Notes: generated by a model not told the origin, from the sequence alone. 29,177 nucleotides of DNA from Nitrospirota bacterium (GCA_016190245.1 JACPQY010000075.1:1-29177), one strand, 5' to 3'; numbered from the stretch's first letter, positions 15,372 through 23,226 are shown. Program-made: numbers and translations.

Positions 15372-16505
15372 GTGGCGGCCCATGTCCCACTGGTAGACCT
15401 TCACGCGCAGTATCGCGCCCACAAGGCCGAACTGGATTCGGCCATGGCGGGAATCATCCGGGCCTCCGCCTACATCGGGGGCGCTGCGGTGCGGAGGTTC
15501 GAGGAGGCGTTCGCGGCCTACTGTGGAGTGAAGCACGGCGTGGGCGTCGGCAGCGGCACCGCGGCCCTGACGCTGGGCCTCAAAGCCCTCGGCCTGCGGC
15601 CGGGAGAGGGCGTCCTCGTCCCCTCCTTCACCTTCGTGGCCACGGCGCACTCCGTCATCGAAGCCGGCGGTCGTCCGGTCTTTGTGGACGTGGACCCTTT
15701 CCGCTTTACCCTCGATCCCGAAGCGTGCGAGCGGGCCCTCAAACGGGAGAAGGGGATCCGCTTCATCATCCCCGTGCACCTCTACGGGCAGATGGCGGAC
15801 ATGGACGCGGTGTCGGCCCTCGCGCGGCGGTACAAGCTGACCATCTTCGAGGATGCGGCCCAGGCGCACGGCGCCCGCTTCCGTGGCCGGAGGGCAGGGT
15901 CGTTCGGCGCAGCCGCGGCCTTCAGTTTCTACCCTTCAAAAAACCTGGGCGCCTACGGCGACGGCGGCATCCTGGTGACGAACGATGCGCGCGTGGCCGA
16001 CAAGGTTGTGCGGCTTCGTGACCAGGGGCGGCCCCGTGAAGGCCGATCGAAGTATCTCCACCCGGGGGTGGGAGGCAACCACCGCCTGGACGGCCTTCAA
16101 GCGGCGATCCTCAACGTGAAGCTGGCGCATCTCGACGAATGGAATGAACGTCGCCGAACCGCCGCCTCGCTCTACACGCGCCTTCTCGAAGGCCACGAAC
16201 GAATCCGGGTGCCTTCCATCGCGCCGCATTCCCAGCATGTGTTTCACATCTACGCGGTGCACGTGCGGCATCGGGACAAAGTGTTGGAGCGATTGCGCGC
16301 GGAGGGGGTGAGTGCGGACGTTCACTACCCAATCCCGTTGCACATGCAACCGTCCATGCGGTTTCTCGGGCACCGCAAGGGGGATTTCCCGGTGTCCGAG
16401 CTGCTGGCACGCACCTGCCTTTCTCTCCCTCTCTACCCCGAGCTGCGCCCGAGCCAGATCCGCCGCGTCGTCCGTGCCCTGGACGCCTCCGTCCGCGGCG
16501 CCTGA
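15372..16505 (+). CDS. DegT/DnrJ/EryC1/StrS family PLP aminotransferase
   Basis: 377 aa with a GTG start. The family makes amino sugars by transaminating nucleotide-linked keto-sugars, used in LPS O-antigen, glycans or antibiotics. Visible motifs: VPLVDLHAQY at the N-terminus, GSGTAALTLGLKALGL (PLP phosphate binding), PSFTFVATAHSV, EDAAQAHGA (the Asp contacts the PLP ring nitrogen), and FSFYPSKNLGAYGDGG, where K190 should be the Schiff-base lysine. HYPIPLHMQ at the C-terminus is also typical. The sugar substrate cannot be deduced, since no other glycan genes lie nearby. It is separated from gcvPB by 229 bp containing a palindromic repeat and converges on the ClpX-like gene 12 bp downstream. 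Confidence 0.93.
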   Translation: MAAHVPLVDLHAQYRAHKAELDSAMAGIIRASAYIGGAAVRRFEEAFAAYCGVKHGVGVGSGTAALTLGLKALGLRPGEGVLVPSFTFVATAHSVIEAGGRPVFVDVDPFRFTLDPEACERALKREKGIRFIIPVHLYGQMADMDAVSALARRYKLTIFEDAAQAHGARFRGRRAGSFGAAAAFSFYPSKNLGAYGDGGILVTNDARVADKVVRLRDQGRPREGRSKYLHPGVGGNHRLDGLQAAILNVKLAHLDEWNERRRTAASLYTRLLEGHERIRVPSIAPHSQHVFHIYAVHVRHRDKVLERLRAEGVSADVHYPIPLHMQPSMRFLGHRKGDFPVSELLARTCLSLPLYPELRPSQIRRVVRALDASVRGA

Positions 16506-16517
16506 TCCCCGCGGCTC

Positions 16518-17651
16518 TCAGCCCAACTCGGCGGTGATCTCGTCGCCGTGGAGGCGGAGGACGACGTCTCCCTGGGCGGTGCCGAAGTGATGGAACGCGA
16601 TGTCCTCGATAACGCGCGTGAACTCGGCTTCCAGCCCGCGCGCTCCCGTCTGGCGACGCAAGGCCCGTTGAACGATGTAATCGACGACCGCTTCGTCCAC
16701 GTGCAGGTCCAGGCCCTCGCCCTTGAATTCGTTGACGAACCGCTGGATCACGTTGTCGTTCAGGATCGCGCGGAGCGTGGTCTCCTCCAGGGGATCGAGC
16801 GGCACGATCCGCGTGAAACGGGCCATCAGTTCCGGGAGGAACCCGTAGTTCGCGAAGTTCTGGATCTCGTTGACCTCCCGGTCGTCCAGGCGGAACGCGA
16901 TCTTGTGCATCTTCTCGCGGGGGGCCACGCTGGCGTGAAAGCCCATCTTCGGGGTTGAGCCCGACATGCGGGCCAGGCCCTTGAAGCCCGAGAAGGCCCC
17001 GCAGGCGATAAAGGAAATGTCCTGCGTGGACATTCGTAAATGGGGGCTGTAGGCGGTGTTGTTGTGTTCGAGGGGGACATCCACGACGGTGGCGCTGAAG
17101 AGTTTCAGCAACTCCTTCTGGACGCCGTAGCCGGCGACGTCCTTCGTGGTGCCCTGGCCGTCGAACATCGCCGAGTTCTGCGTGGTGGCCAGCTTGTCGA
17201 ATTCATCGAGGGCCACGATCCCCACCGAGGCCTTTTTCTGATCGCCGCCCGCGGAGTAGATGAGCGAGGTGAGAACGGTGATGGGGTCGCGCCCGACGTA
17301 GCCGGTTTCGGAGAATCCGGTGATGTCCACGATGACGCAGGGGAGCTTGAGGATGTCGCGGAAGAGCAGCTCGATCATGAAGGTCTTGCCGCATCCGGTG
17401 GGGCCCATGAGGAGCGTGTTGGTCTTGCCGGGGAGCTGCGAGCGGCGGACGCGCTCGGTGAAAATCTGCTTGATGCGCCGGATGTGCCGGTAGGCGAAGA
17501 GTGTGACGCTTTTGCGCGCGACCTCCTGGCCCCGGTAGCCTCGCTCCGTCAGGAGGACGTACATCTCCCGCGGTGAGTACGCGGGGATGTGCTGGATGTA
17601 CTCGAGGTAGTCGTCTTTGGGGTAGTAACTGTCGAGCCTGCGCTGCGCCAC
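16518..17651 (-). CDS. ClpX-like AAA+ ATPase without the zinc-binding domain
   Basis: 377 aa with a GTG start. ClpX-type unfoldase core: Walker A GPTGCGKT (83-90), ETGYVGRDP (the ClpX pore loop GYVG is kept), Walker B GIVALDEFDKLA with D149-E150, FIACGAFSGFKGLA (sensor-1 region), GFLPELMARFTRIVPLDPL (arginine finger region) and RQTGARGLEAEFTRV (sensor 2). The N-terminal Cys4 zinc domain of ClpX, which dimerises and binds adaptors, is absent and replaced by about 60 residues without cysteine pairs. The ClpP-docking IGF loop appears as MGF (KMGFHAS), so ClpP binding is uncertain. It is probably a paralogue of the housekeeping ClpX with a special substrate, or a chaperone working without ClpP. 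It lies 71 bp downstream of the acyl-CoA dehydrogenase gene in the same direction. Confidence 0.85.
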   Translation of the reverse strand: MAQRRLDSYYPKDDYLEYIQHIPAYSPREMYVLLTERGYRGQEVARKSVTLFAYRHIRRIKQIFTERVRRSQLPGKTNTLLMGPTGCGKTFMIELLFRDILKLPCVIVDITGFSETGYVGRDPITVLTSLIYSAGGDQKKASVGIVALDEFDKLATTQNSAMFDGQGTTKDVAGYGVQKELLKLFSATVVDVPLEHNNTAYSPHLRMSTQDISFIACGAFSGFKGLARMSGSTPKMGFHASVAPREKMHKIAFRLDDREVNEIQNFANYGFLPELMARFTRIVPLDPLEETTLRAILNDNVIQRFVNEFKGEGLDLHVDEAVVDYIVQRALRRQTGARGLEAEFTRVIEDIAFHHFGTAQGDVVLRLHGDEITAELG

Positions 17652-17722
17652 GGCTCAGCCGCTCGGTGAACCGGAGCGGGGGGGGCGCCGACCGCCCCCA
17701 TCCTGAGAGGTTCCGGGTCGCG

Positions 17723-18862
17723 TCATCGGCCGAGGAGACGGCGGGCGATGACGACCCGCTGGATCTGGTTCGTACCCTCGTAGATTTGCATGAGTTTGGC
17801 GTCGCGCATGAGCTTCTCGACGGGATAGTCCTTCATGTAGCCGTAGCCGCCGAAGATCTGGACGGCATCCGTGGTCGCGCGCATGGCGGCGTCCGTGGCG
17901 AAGCACTTGGCATAGGAGGAGTAGAGGCCGGCCTCCTGGCCGCGGTCGATGAGCTGCGCGGCATGCCACGTGAGGAGGCGGGCGGCGTGGAGGTCCTTGC
18001 CCATGTCCGCCAGCATGAACTGGATGCCCTCGAACTCGGAAATCGGCGTGTTGAATTGCTTTCGTTCCTTCGAGTAGGCCACCGCTTCGTCGAGTGCCCG
18101 CTGGCCGAGGCCGACGGCCAGGGCGGCGATGGAGGGGCGGCTGCGATCGAGCGTCTGCATGGCCACCTTGAATCCCTCGCCCTCGCGCCCCAACATCTGG
18201 TCGGCGGGCACCTCGCAGTCCTCGAAGACCACCTCGGCCGTGTTCGAGGCGCGCTGGCCCATCTTGTCTTCTTTCTTGCCGGGGCGAACGCCCTTTGAGT
18301 GGGCGTCCACGACGAACGCGCAGATGCCGCGGTGCTGTCGGGTGCGGTCAAGCGTTCCGAAGACCGTGTGCACGTCGGCCACGCCGCCGTTGGTGATGAA
18401 GCGCTTGGTCCCGTTCAGGATGTAGCTCCCGTTGTGCTTCGACACCTGGAGCTGCATCCCGGCCACATCGGACCCGGAGCCGGGCTCGGTGAGGCAGAAC
18501 GCGGCGATCCGAAACTCCATCGTGAAAGGGGTCAGCCACCTCCGTTTCTGCTCCTCCGTGCCGGCCACCATGACGGGCATCAGGCCGAGGTTGGTCACCA
18601 TGATTGAGGTGGTCATGCCGGCGCAGCCCCAACTCAACTCCTCCGTGATGAGACAGGACTCGAGGAGCCCCAGGCCGAGTCCGCCATAGGCTTGAGGGAT
18701 CATCTCGTTCATCAGGCCGATCTCCCACGCCCGCCGGATCAGGTCCCGGGGAAACTCGCCGCTGCGGTCGAAGTCTTGGGCCTTGGGGGCGATCTCCTGC
18801 CTCGCGAAGCGCCGCGCCGTCTCGATCAGCGCAAGCTGCTCTTCGGCCAACTGGAAATCCAC
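17723..18862 (-). CDS. Acyl-CoA dehydrogenase
   Basis: 379 aa with a GTG start. FAD enzyme that introduces an alpha-beta double bond in acyl-CoA and passes electrons to ETF. Three-domain family architecture is complete: the helical N-terminus (MDFQLAEEQLALIETARRFA), the FAD-contacting FCLTEPGSGSD and FITNGG strands, and the C-terminal helical domain with QIFGGYGYMKDYPVEKLMRDAK. E362 in IYEGTNQIQR sits where the catalytic base is found in short- and medium-chain enzymes, so a straight short- or medium-chain substrate is likely; the exact chain length cannot be told. It starts 90 bp downstream of the cytochrome operon in the same direction, and cotranscription is possible but unproven. No ETF genes are present here. 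Confidence 0.93.
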   Translation of the reverse strand: MDFQLAEEQLALIETARRFARQEIAPKAQDFDRSGEFPRDLIRRAWEIGLMNEMIPQAYGGLGLGLLESCLITEELSWGCAGMTTSIMVTNLGLMPVMVAGTEEQKRRWLTPFTMEFRIAAFCLTEPGSGSDVAGMQLQVSKHNGSYILNGTKRFITNGGVADVHTVFGTLDRTRQHRGICAFVVDAHSKGVRPGKKEDKMGQRASNTAEVVFEDCEVPADQMLGREGEGFKVAMQTLDRSRPSIAALAVGLGQRALDEAVAYSKERKQFNTPISEFEGIQFMLADMGKDLHAARLLTWHAAQLIDRGQEAGLYSSYAKCFATDAAMRATTDAVQIFGGYGYMKDYPVEKLMRDAKLMQIYEGTNQIQRVVIARRLLGR

Positions 18863-18952
18863 ACATCCATTGTAGCCGGAGGGCGGGTTCGGTCAAGTGC
18901 GGACTTGCCTCAAGGCGACCGTGCTGCAGCTCTACTCTACCCCCGGTTCTGC

Positions 18953-20395
18953 TCAGAAGGCGAAGTCCCAGCCCGCGCTCGCGACATGCATTCGGAGGGC
19001 GTCATCGCCGGTAGTTCTCATATACTGGTATTCCACGACGAGTCGCTGGAAGTCGTGCGGCGAGGAGAAACCGACCGTGAGTGCGTGAGTACCGGCTACT
19101 TCGTCGTCTGCGGGGTCATAGAAGTCGTAGCGAACCCAGGGAATGAAATGATCCCACACGGCGAGGTCGGCCTCTCCATAGAATCCCCAACTGTTAAATG
19201 GCTCGACGCTCCCGGCCAAGACCCCTTTTCCCACGCCGCCGCCAACACCGCCCAGCAGGTTGAAGGCGTCAAGGGGCGCGTAATTGGCGGCGAGAAGTCC
19301 GCGCCAAAAAGTATTCCGAAAGGTCCCCGCATCCGGATTGGTTTTGTCCTTGGGCTGATCGCGGTTCCCCAAGTATCCTACGGTTTGAACGGCCCCGCCC
19401 GCATCCCCGATGAACCGGATGAAGTGGATCTCCGTATCGAAGCTGTTGTTCTGAGCCGAGAAGCCGGAGACCCCGTTTCCATCCGGATCGAGCCCGTTGA
19501 AGAGGGAGATCGACGCCAGAGAGTCGCTGATCCCGCCGCCGAGCATGACGCCGATCTGGCTGGGATGGATGAAGGAGAAGGCGTTGCCTTCCGAATGGGC
19601 GGAAGTTACCAGAGGCGCCGAGAAGCCTACAGGATTATCGAGGCCTCCAAGTCCCTCGACCGGATGCATCACCCCCGCCTTGACCTGGAGGAATCGGACC
19701 TCCTCACCGAATACGCCGCGCACGTTGGCCATGTGGATATCCGCTTTCCCCTCATCCGCATCGAACCGAACGTCGAAAAAGGTGGAGTAGTATCGCCCGA
19801 ACGGCGCAGTGGAGAAAATGTCGACTTCAGGCGCAGAAAAACCGATCCTCGTCTTGGAAGAATCAGCACCGAAATCCCCGACCGTTTCCACGTGTCGCTT
19901 GGGAGATTTCTCTCGGCGGATTGGAGCAACCCCGATCGGAATGGAGCCGATGTTGACCTCTGCTGCCTGGACGGCGTCTTCTTTGTTGCAGAAGATCGTG
20001 ATCCCCGTGCTCCCTCCGTGGCTGTGACCGGGGGCATCCACACTCTCCACGGACACCTCCTTGTCCACGCACCGGGAGCTACGAGTCACGTTGAATGACA
20101 GGCCGCCCTTCATGGAGAAGGCATCGAGCAGCCGTTTGAGTTCGGGGCCGTTCTCAGCTTCGGGATCCCTGGGCGTGCGATAGCCCATCGCGCGAAACAT
20201 GAACCCGAATTTGTTCAGCCGGGGCCAGGAATCGTGGCAACGATGGCATGGCATCTGTTCGCGGCGGGCGAAAGCCGGAATGGCCTCAGCCGGGGGCGGA
20301 ACCACACCCCAGGCAATCGTGGCAAGAACGAAAAGGGGCGCGTAGCCGGCAAGACGCTTGTGCCGAGTTGCGCGGGGGCGTCCACCCGCCCTCAT
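18953..20395 (-). CDS. Monoheme cytochrome-porin fusion (Cyc2-like outer-membrane protein)
   Basis: 480 aa from ATG 20395, which has a Shine-Dalgarno AGGA 6 nt upstream and begins a signal peptide (RHKR then a hydrophobic stretch, cut after PPAEA at about 38). A frame extending to 20506 exists but belongs to the preceding gene region. Right after the signal is FARREQMPCHRCH, giving one c-type heme site (C50-C53-H54), followed by PRLNKFGFMFRAMGYR. The remaining 400 residues alternate polar and apolar residues with many aromatic-ended strands and finish WDFAF, the C-terminal phenylalanine typical of BamA-assembled barrels. One N-terminal heme plus a large barrel is the architecture of Cyc2, the outer-membrane iron oxidase. 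Family membership and substrate remain unproven. Last gene of a five-gene operon, starting 1 nt after the preceding stop. Confidence 0.75.
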   Translation of the reverse strand: MRAGGRPRATRHKRLAGYAPLFVLATIAWGVVPPPAEAIPAFARREQMPCHRCHDSWPRLNKFGFMFRAMGYRTPRDPEAENGPELKRLLDAFSMKGGLSFNVTRSSRCVDKEVSVESVDAPGHSHGGSTGITIFCNKEDAVQAAEVNIGSIPIGVAPIRREKSPKRHVETVGDFGADSSKTRIGFSAPEVDIFSTAPFGRYYSTFFDVRFDADEGKADIHMANVRGVFGEEVRFLQVKAGVMHPVEGLGGLDNPVGFSAPLVTSAHSEGNAFSFIHPSQIGVMLGGGISDSLASISLFNGLDPDGNGVSGFSAQNNSFDTEIHFIRFIGDAGGAVQTVGYLGNRDQPKDKTNPDAGTFRNTFWRGLLAANYAPLDAFNLLGGVGGGVGKGVLAGSVEPFNSWGFYGEADLAVWDHFIPWVRYDFYDPADDEVAGTHALTVGFSSPHDFQRLVVEYQYMRTTGDDALRMHVASAGWDFAF

Positions 20396-20396
20396 A

Positions 20397-20819
20397 TCAA
20401 GTCCTGATGGCTTCGTTGAGAAACTGGCGGAGGTCGGGATTTTCGTTCTGGATTCGCTCCCAACCCCAGCGGCTGAAGAACGTGACTCGGACGTTGCTTC
20501 CCGCACAAATCGACACGGAAAAACGGCCCTCGGCGGCCAGGGCTTGAAGGCCGAGAAGGCACGGCTCGCAGCAACATCCCACGACGGCGCGGCCTCTCAA
20601 GAAGGAGAGCCGGCCCGCCTCGTGCAGGTAGATTCCTACAGGGTGATGATCCTCGTAGGAGATCGTCTGGCCGGGTCGGAAACGCTGCTCCGTCCCTCGA
20701 CACTTGAGCGAGAAGACAAGAGCGGGATTCGGCAGACACTTGATGGGGAGGGTCGGCGTCGGGACCGATCGTCCGGGAGATTCCCGATTTTCCGGCGCAC
20801 TTCCGGCTTCCCGTGCCAT
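20397..20819 (-). CDS. Stand-alone cysteine-rich cNMP-binding-like protein
   Basis: 140 aa if translation starts at the ATG at 20819, 16 bp after the preceding stop; the stop codon is 1 nt before the next start, so it sits snugly in the operon. Residues about 46-138 resemble a cyclic-nucleotide-binding (Crp/Fnr N-terminal) beta-roll: RFRPGQTISYEDHHPVGIYL, HEAGRLSFL, a middle segment ending LLGLQALAAEGRFSVSI, then VRVTFFSRWGWERIQ and NPDLRQFLNEAI. No helix-turn-helix or enzyme domain follows. The phosphate-binding RxxA/S motif is not clear, so it may not bind a nucleotide. It carries at least seven cysteines, including a GCCCEPC cluster, suggestive of metal, heme, cluster or thiol chemistry. 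No signal peptide is seen. The first about 35 residues are poorly defined and the true start may be a later alternative codon. Confidence 0.65.
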   Translation of the reverse strand: MAREAGSAPENRESPGRSVPTPTLPIKCLPNPALVFSLKCRGTEQRFRPGQTISYEDHHPVGIYLHEAGRLSFLRGRAVVGCCCEPCLLGLQALAAEGRFSVSICAGSNVRVTFFSRWGWERIQNENPDLRQFLNEAIRT

Positions 20820-20835
20820 CACGAACCCGGCCGAA

Positions 20836-21951
20836 TCAGAAGAACACATGGACCATACCGACGACCTCGTTGATGCCGCCCACGGGATTGTCCGACCGGG
20901 CCACCGAACGTCGGTACAGCATTTTGAACTCGAGATACGGAATCGGGAAAATCTCGAATCCGCCGCCGATGCGATGGACGAGGTCTCCCTCCAAGTCGAA
21001 GTCCGGGTTGGTGTATTCATAGAGTCCCTGGATTTCGAGACCCCGGGTGACGATGACGTTGGCCTCCTCATAGACGGCCAATCCCCGAACGGTTTTCTTT
21101 GCGCCCAGATCGCGGTTCGAGAACCAGTCGGTCTCGCCGAGGTATCCAAGACGCCCGTATGACGCTCCCCAGATGATGCCGTCCCGCATGGCGATCCTGC
21201 GGGGCGACTCTTCGGCTGTCTCGCGGCTGCCCGTGAGATTGTACAGACTGGACAGGCCGAGCATGATTGGAACCGGACCGAGCCGGGCGGCGTATTCGAC
21301 ACGGGTGGTTGCGGCCTTTTCCGTATTGTTGTCCTGGTTGACTTTACCCCCAACCCCGTTGAACACGTCCAACTGGATGAGGAACGGGCCGGGTCGGACT
21401 CCGAATTCGATGCCCGTCTCCTTCTCACGCGGTGCAAAGCCGATGTCCTCCCGGACGAACGTGCGGTGGTTGTCGAGACGCCACCCGTAGGTTGGGATGA
21501 ACCGGCCGACCTTCACGAAGCTATCCGACCAAGGGATGGATATGATTCCCATGGCCTCGTAGGTCCCATTGAAACCTTGATCGTAGTAGAGGTTCAGTCG
21601 TTCGTGCAGTTTCGCGGAGGCGTACAGATCCGCCTGCATCTGGAAGAAGGAGCTCGTGCTGGTGATACCTTCCTCCTGCGATGGGATATAGATATATGCG
21701 GATCGCGAGTCGGCCCCAAAGCGCAGGGGACCGATCTCCGGCGGGCCCCAGACCCTTGCCCCGTGTTCCCACGGGAGATCCAACCATTCGAATACCTGGC
21801 TCGCGTAGGCGTTACGCATGCCGCCGCCGGAGGGGTTCACGTGGCAGGCGCCACACGTCATGCCCTCACGCACGGCAAAACGCGGCAGAGCCACCGCCGG
21901 GGCGGAGCCCAGCAGCCACAGGCCCAGGACGAGCGAAACCCTTTGAATCAT
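20836..21951 (-). CDS. Monoheme outer-membrane beta-barrel protein
   Basis: 371 aa. A clear signal peptide (MIQRVSLVLGLWLLGSAPAVA, cut after A21) is followed by PRFAVREGMTCGACHVNPSGGGMRNAYA. The single heme c site is C33-C36-H37, in the CxxCHVNPSGGG context known from hypothetical proteins of metal-reducing Deltaproteobacteria. The rest is a run of predicted amphipathic beta-strands ending VHVFF, a typical outer-membrane barrel C-terminus. It may form a heme-plugged barrel moving electrons or small molecules across the outer membrane. The ATG overlaps the stop of the upstream lipoprotein gene (ATGA), so translation is coupled. It is not obviously homologous to the larger barrel two genes downstream, though the layout is the same. 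Confidence 0.8.
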   Translation of the reverse strand: MIQRVSLVLGLWLLGSAPAVALPRFAVREGMTCGACHVNPSGGGMRNAYASQVFEWLDLPWEHGARVWGPPEIGPLRFGADSRSAYIYIPSQEEGITSTSSFFQMQADLYASAKLHERLNLYYDQGFNGTYEAMGIISIPWSDSFVKVGRFIPTYGWRLDNHRTFVREDIGFAPREKETGIEFGVRPGPFLIQLDVFNGVGGKVNQDNNTEKAATTRVEYAARLGPVPIMLGLSSLYNLTGSRETAEESPRRIAMRDGIIWGASYGRLGYLGETDWFSNRDLGAKKTVRGLAVYEEANVIVTRGLEIQGLYEYTNPDFDLEGDLVHRIGGGFEIFPIPYLEFKMLYRRSVARSDNPVGGINEVVGMVHVFF

Positions 21952-22373
21952 CTGGGCCTCTCCAAGCGGATTTCGGCGCGTGGCGCCTTGGAGAGCGGAT
22001 GGATTCGGATCCTATCCGCCGCGCCGGCATATCCGAACGGATCGACTCCCGCTTTCAGCATCCCGGCGTACGGCGTGTCCGAAGGATCCAGATCGACGGA
22101 CGCGCCGACCACGTAGTCCCCCGGCGGGAGGCCATCAAACCGGACCGTGGTGGGGAACGAGTAATCTTCGATGAGCTTGTACGTGAGCGGGGCGCCCTTT
22201 GGAGGGTATGACTCGTAGACGGCTACGGCCAGGGGCTGCCCCGCCCGCGCCGTTTTTCCGTGGTAGTCGATGACGACGTCGAGGGAGCCTTCCCCGCCCC
22301 CTACCTGCCCGCCGCAACGTGCGAGCAGGCAGACGAGCGCCATCCCTATTCCAAGCCGAAGAATCTTTCCCAC
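21948..22373 (-). CDS. Small putative lipoprotein with a beta-sandwich-like domain
   Basis: 141 aa from a GTG at 22373, chosen because AAGGAG lies 8 nt upstream and the protein then begins with a secretion signal (GKILRLGIGMALVCLLARC). C20 would be the lipidated cysteine, but arginine at -1 is unusual for a lipobox, so lipidation is uncertain. The rest (SLDVVIDYHGK, VRFDGLPPGDYVVGASVDLD) looks like a transthyretin- or carboxypeptidase-regulatory-type beta-sandwich with an acidic loop (DLDPSDTP). No heme motif. The gene overlaps the cytochrome gene upstream by 28 bp and the barrel gene downstream by 4 bp, so it belongs to the operon. A structural or assembly subunit of the conduit is the natural guess. 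Confidence 0.75.
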   Translation of the reverse strand: MGKILRLGIGMALVCLLARCGGQVGGGEGSLDVVIDYHGKTARAGQPLAVAVYESYPPKGAPLTYKLIEDYSFPTTVRFDGLPPGDYVVGASVDLDPSDTPYAGMLKAGVDPFGYAGAADRIRIHPLSKAPRAEIRLERPR

Positions 22374-23116
22374 AGTCCCTTCTCCTTTCCGAGCGAACGA
22401 ACGTAGTGAACGACGTCCCACAGTTCCTCCGGGCTCACCAAATCCTGGTGGGAGGGCATGGGAGTGCCGCAGATGCCCTGGACGATGACGCGGTAGAGAT
22501 CCGCGTTCGTTCCGCCGCTCTTGAACCGCGCCTTTGTGAAGTCACGCGGGCGGACGGATCCACCCCAATCATCTTTCAGAGTACCGGCCGAGGGGCCGTC
22601 CCCGCGCCCCGAGGGGCCGTGACATTTCACGCACTCCAAGTCCTCAAAGACTTTTCGGCCTCGTTCGATCCCTGAGGCGTCCGCCGCCGTTTCAGGCGGG
22701 ACGCCGGAGGCCCCGGCGAGCCTGGGGGATGTCTTAATGAGTTGCAGGACGAAAGCCGCCACGGAGGAAATCTCTTCACCGCTCAGCACGCCCACCCATC
22801 CGGGCATTTTCGTGCCGGGGAGGCCGTCCCTGACGATGCGCTCGATGTCCTCCCGCCGTGGAAGCGAGCCGCATGGCGTGGTCTGGAATTTGAGAACCCC
22901 TTTCCGGAAGTCGCGCGGGCGCGGATTCAGGTACGAAGAAACATCGCCTTCGCCGTCCCCCTCCGCACCGTGGCAGGCGGCGCAGGCCTTGCGGTAGACA
23001 TCCCGGCCTTGGACCAGGCGCAGAACCGCGTTGTCCGCTCCGGCTTCACCCCACGCGGGACCGCCCAGGCAACAGATCCCCGTCAAGAGCACCACGGCTG
23101 CGCAAAACGCTTTCAT
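22346..23116 (-). CDS. Periplasmic diheme cytochrome c
   Basis: 256 aa with a signal peptide (MKAFCAAVVLLTGICCLGGPAWG). Two class I cytochrome c domains: CAACH at C45-H49 followed by GAEGDGEG and a methionine ligand candidate in GTKMPGW, then CVKCH at C162-H166 followed by GPSGRGDGPS and GTPMPSH. Both domains share the PRPRDF motif (NPRPRDFRKG and VRPRDFTKA), so they arose by duplication. Electron carrier in the periplasm. As the first gene of the operon with the two barrel proteins, it is a plausible inner partner that takes or gives electrons at the outer-membrane barrels. The start is preceded by AGAGG 5 nt upstream. Confidence 0.9.
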   Translation of the reverse strand: MKAFCAAVVLLTGICCLGGPAWGEAGADNAVLRLVQGRDVYRKACAACHGAEGDGEGDVSSYLNPRPRDFRKGVLKFQTTPCGSLPRREDIERIVRDGLPGTKMPGWVGVLSGEEISSVAAFVLQLIKTSPRLAGASGVPPETAADASGIERGRKVFEDLECVKCHGPSGRGDGPSAGTLKDDWGGSVRPRDFTKARFKSGGTNADLYRVIVQGICGTPMPSHQDLVSPEELWDVVHYVRSLGKEKGLWERFFGLE

Positions 23117-23167
23117 CCTCGCCTCTATTTGGAGCGGTTCTTGGAGCCTCTAACAGACTGCTGATTC

Positions 23168-23226
23168 GTAGGGGAGCATCTTCAGATGCTCCCTCTTGTC
23201 GGGAGGGTCTGAAGACCCTCCCCTAC
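23168..23226. repeat. REPIN-like element: two inverted GTAG-footed hairpins
   Basis: GTAG at 23168 leads a 10-bp-stem hairpin (23172-23193, gggagcatct/agatgctccc); after tcttgtc a second 10-bp-stem hairpin (23201-23222, gggagggtct/agaccctccc) ends with CTAC at 23226. Outside the feet, aacaga (23152-23157) and tctgtt (23231-23236) also pair. The second half recurs in inverse orientation at the right window edge with 30 identical bases. The element lies between the regulator stop and the diheme cytochrome start and may terminate or attenuate read-through. Confidence 0.75.

Noticed and set aside
17675-17705. Terminator between the acyl-CoA dehydrogenase and ClpX-like genes
   Set aside because: A gggggcg/cgccccc stem is present, but no T-tract follows on the minus strand, and the two genes may be cotranscribed.
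18692-20098. Plus-strand open frame (468 codons) opposite the acyl-CoA dehydrogenase and barrel genes
   Set aside because: It crosses two unrelated minus-strand genes with strong motifs and shows no domain of its own.
20820-21437. Extension of the small cNMP-like gene to 346 codons
   Set aside because: The extra N-terminal part is serine- and arginine-rich shadow sequence overlapping the monoheme barrel gene; the operon spacing supports a start near 20819.
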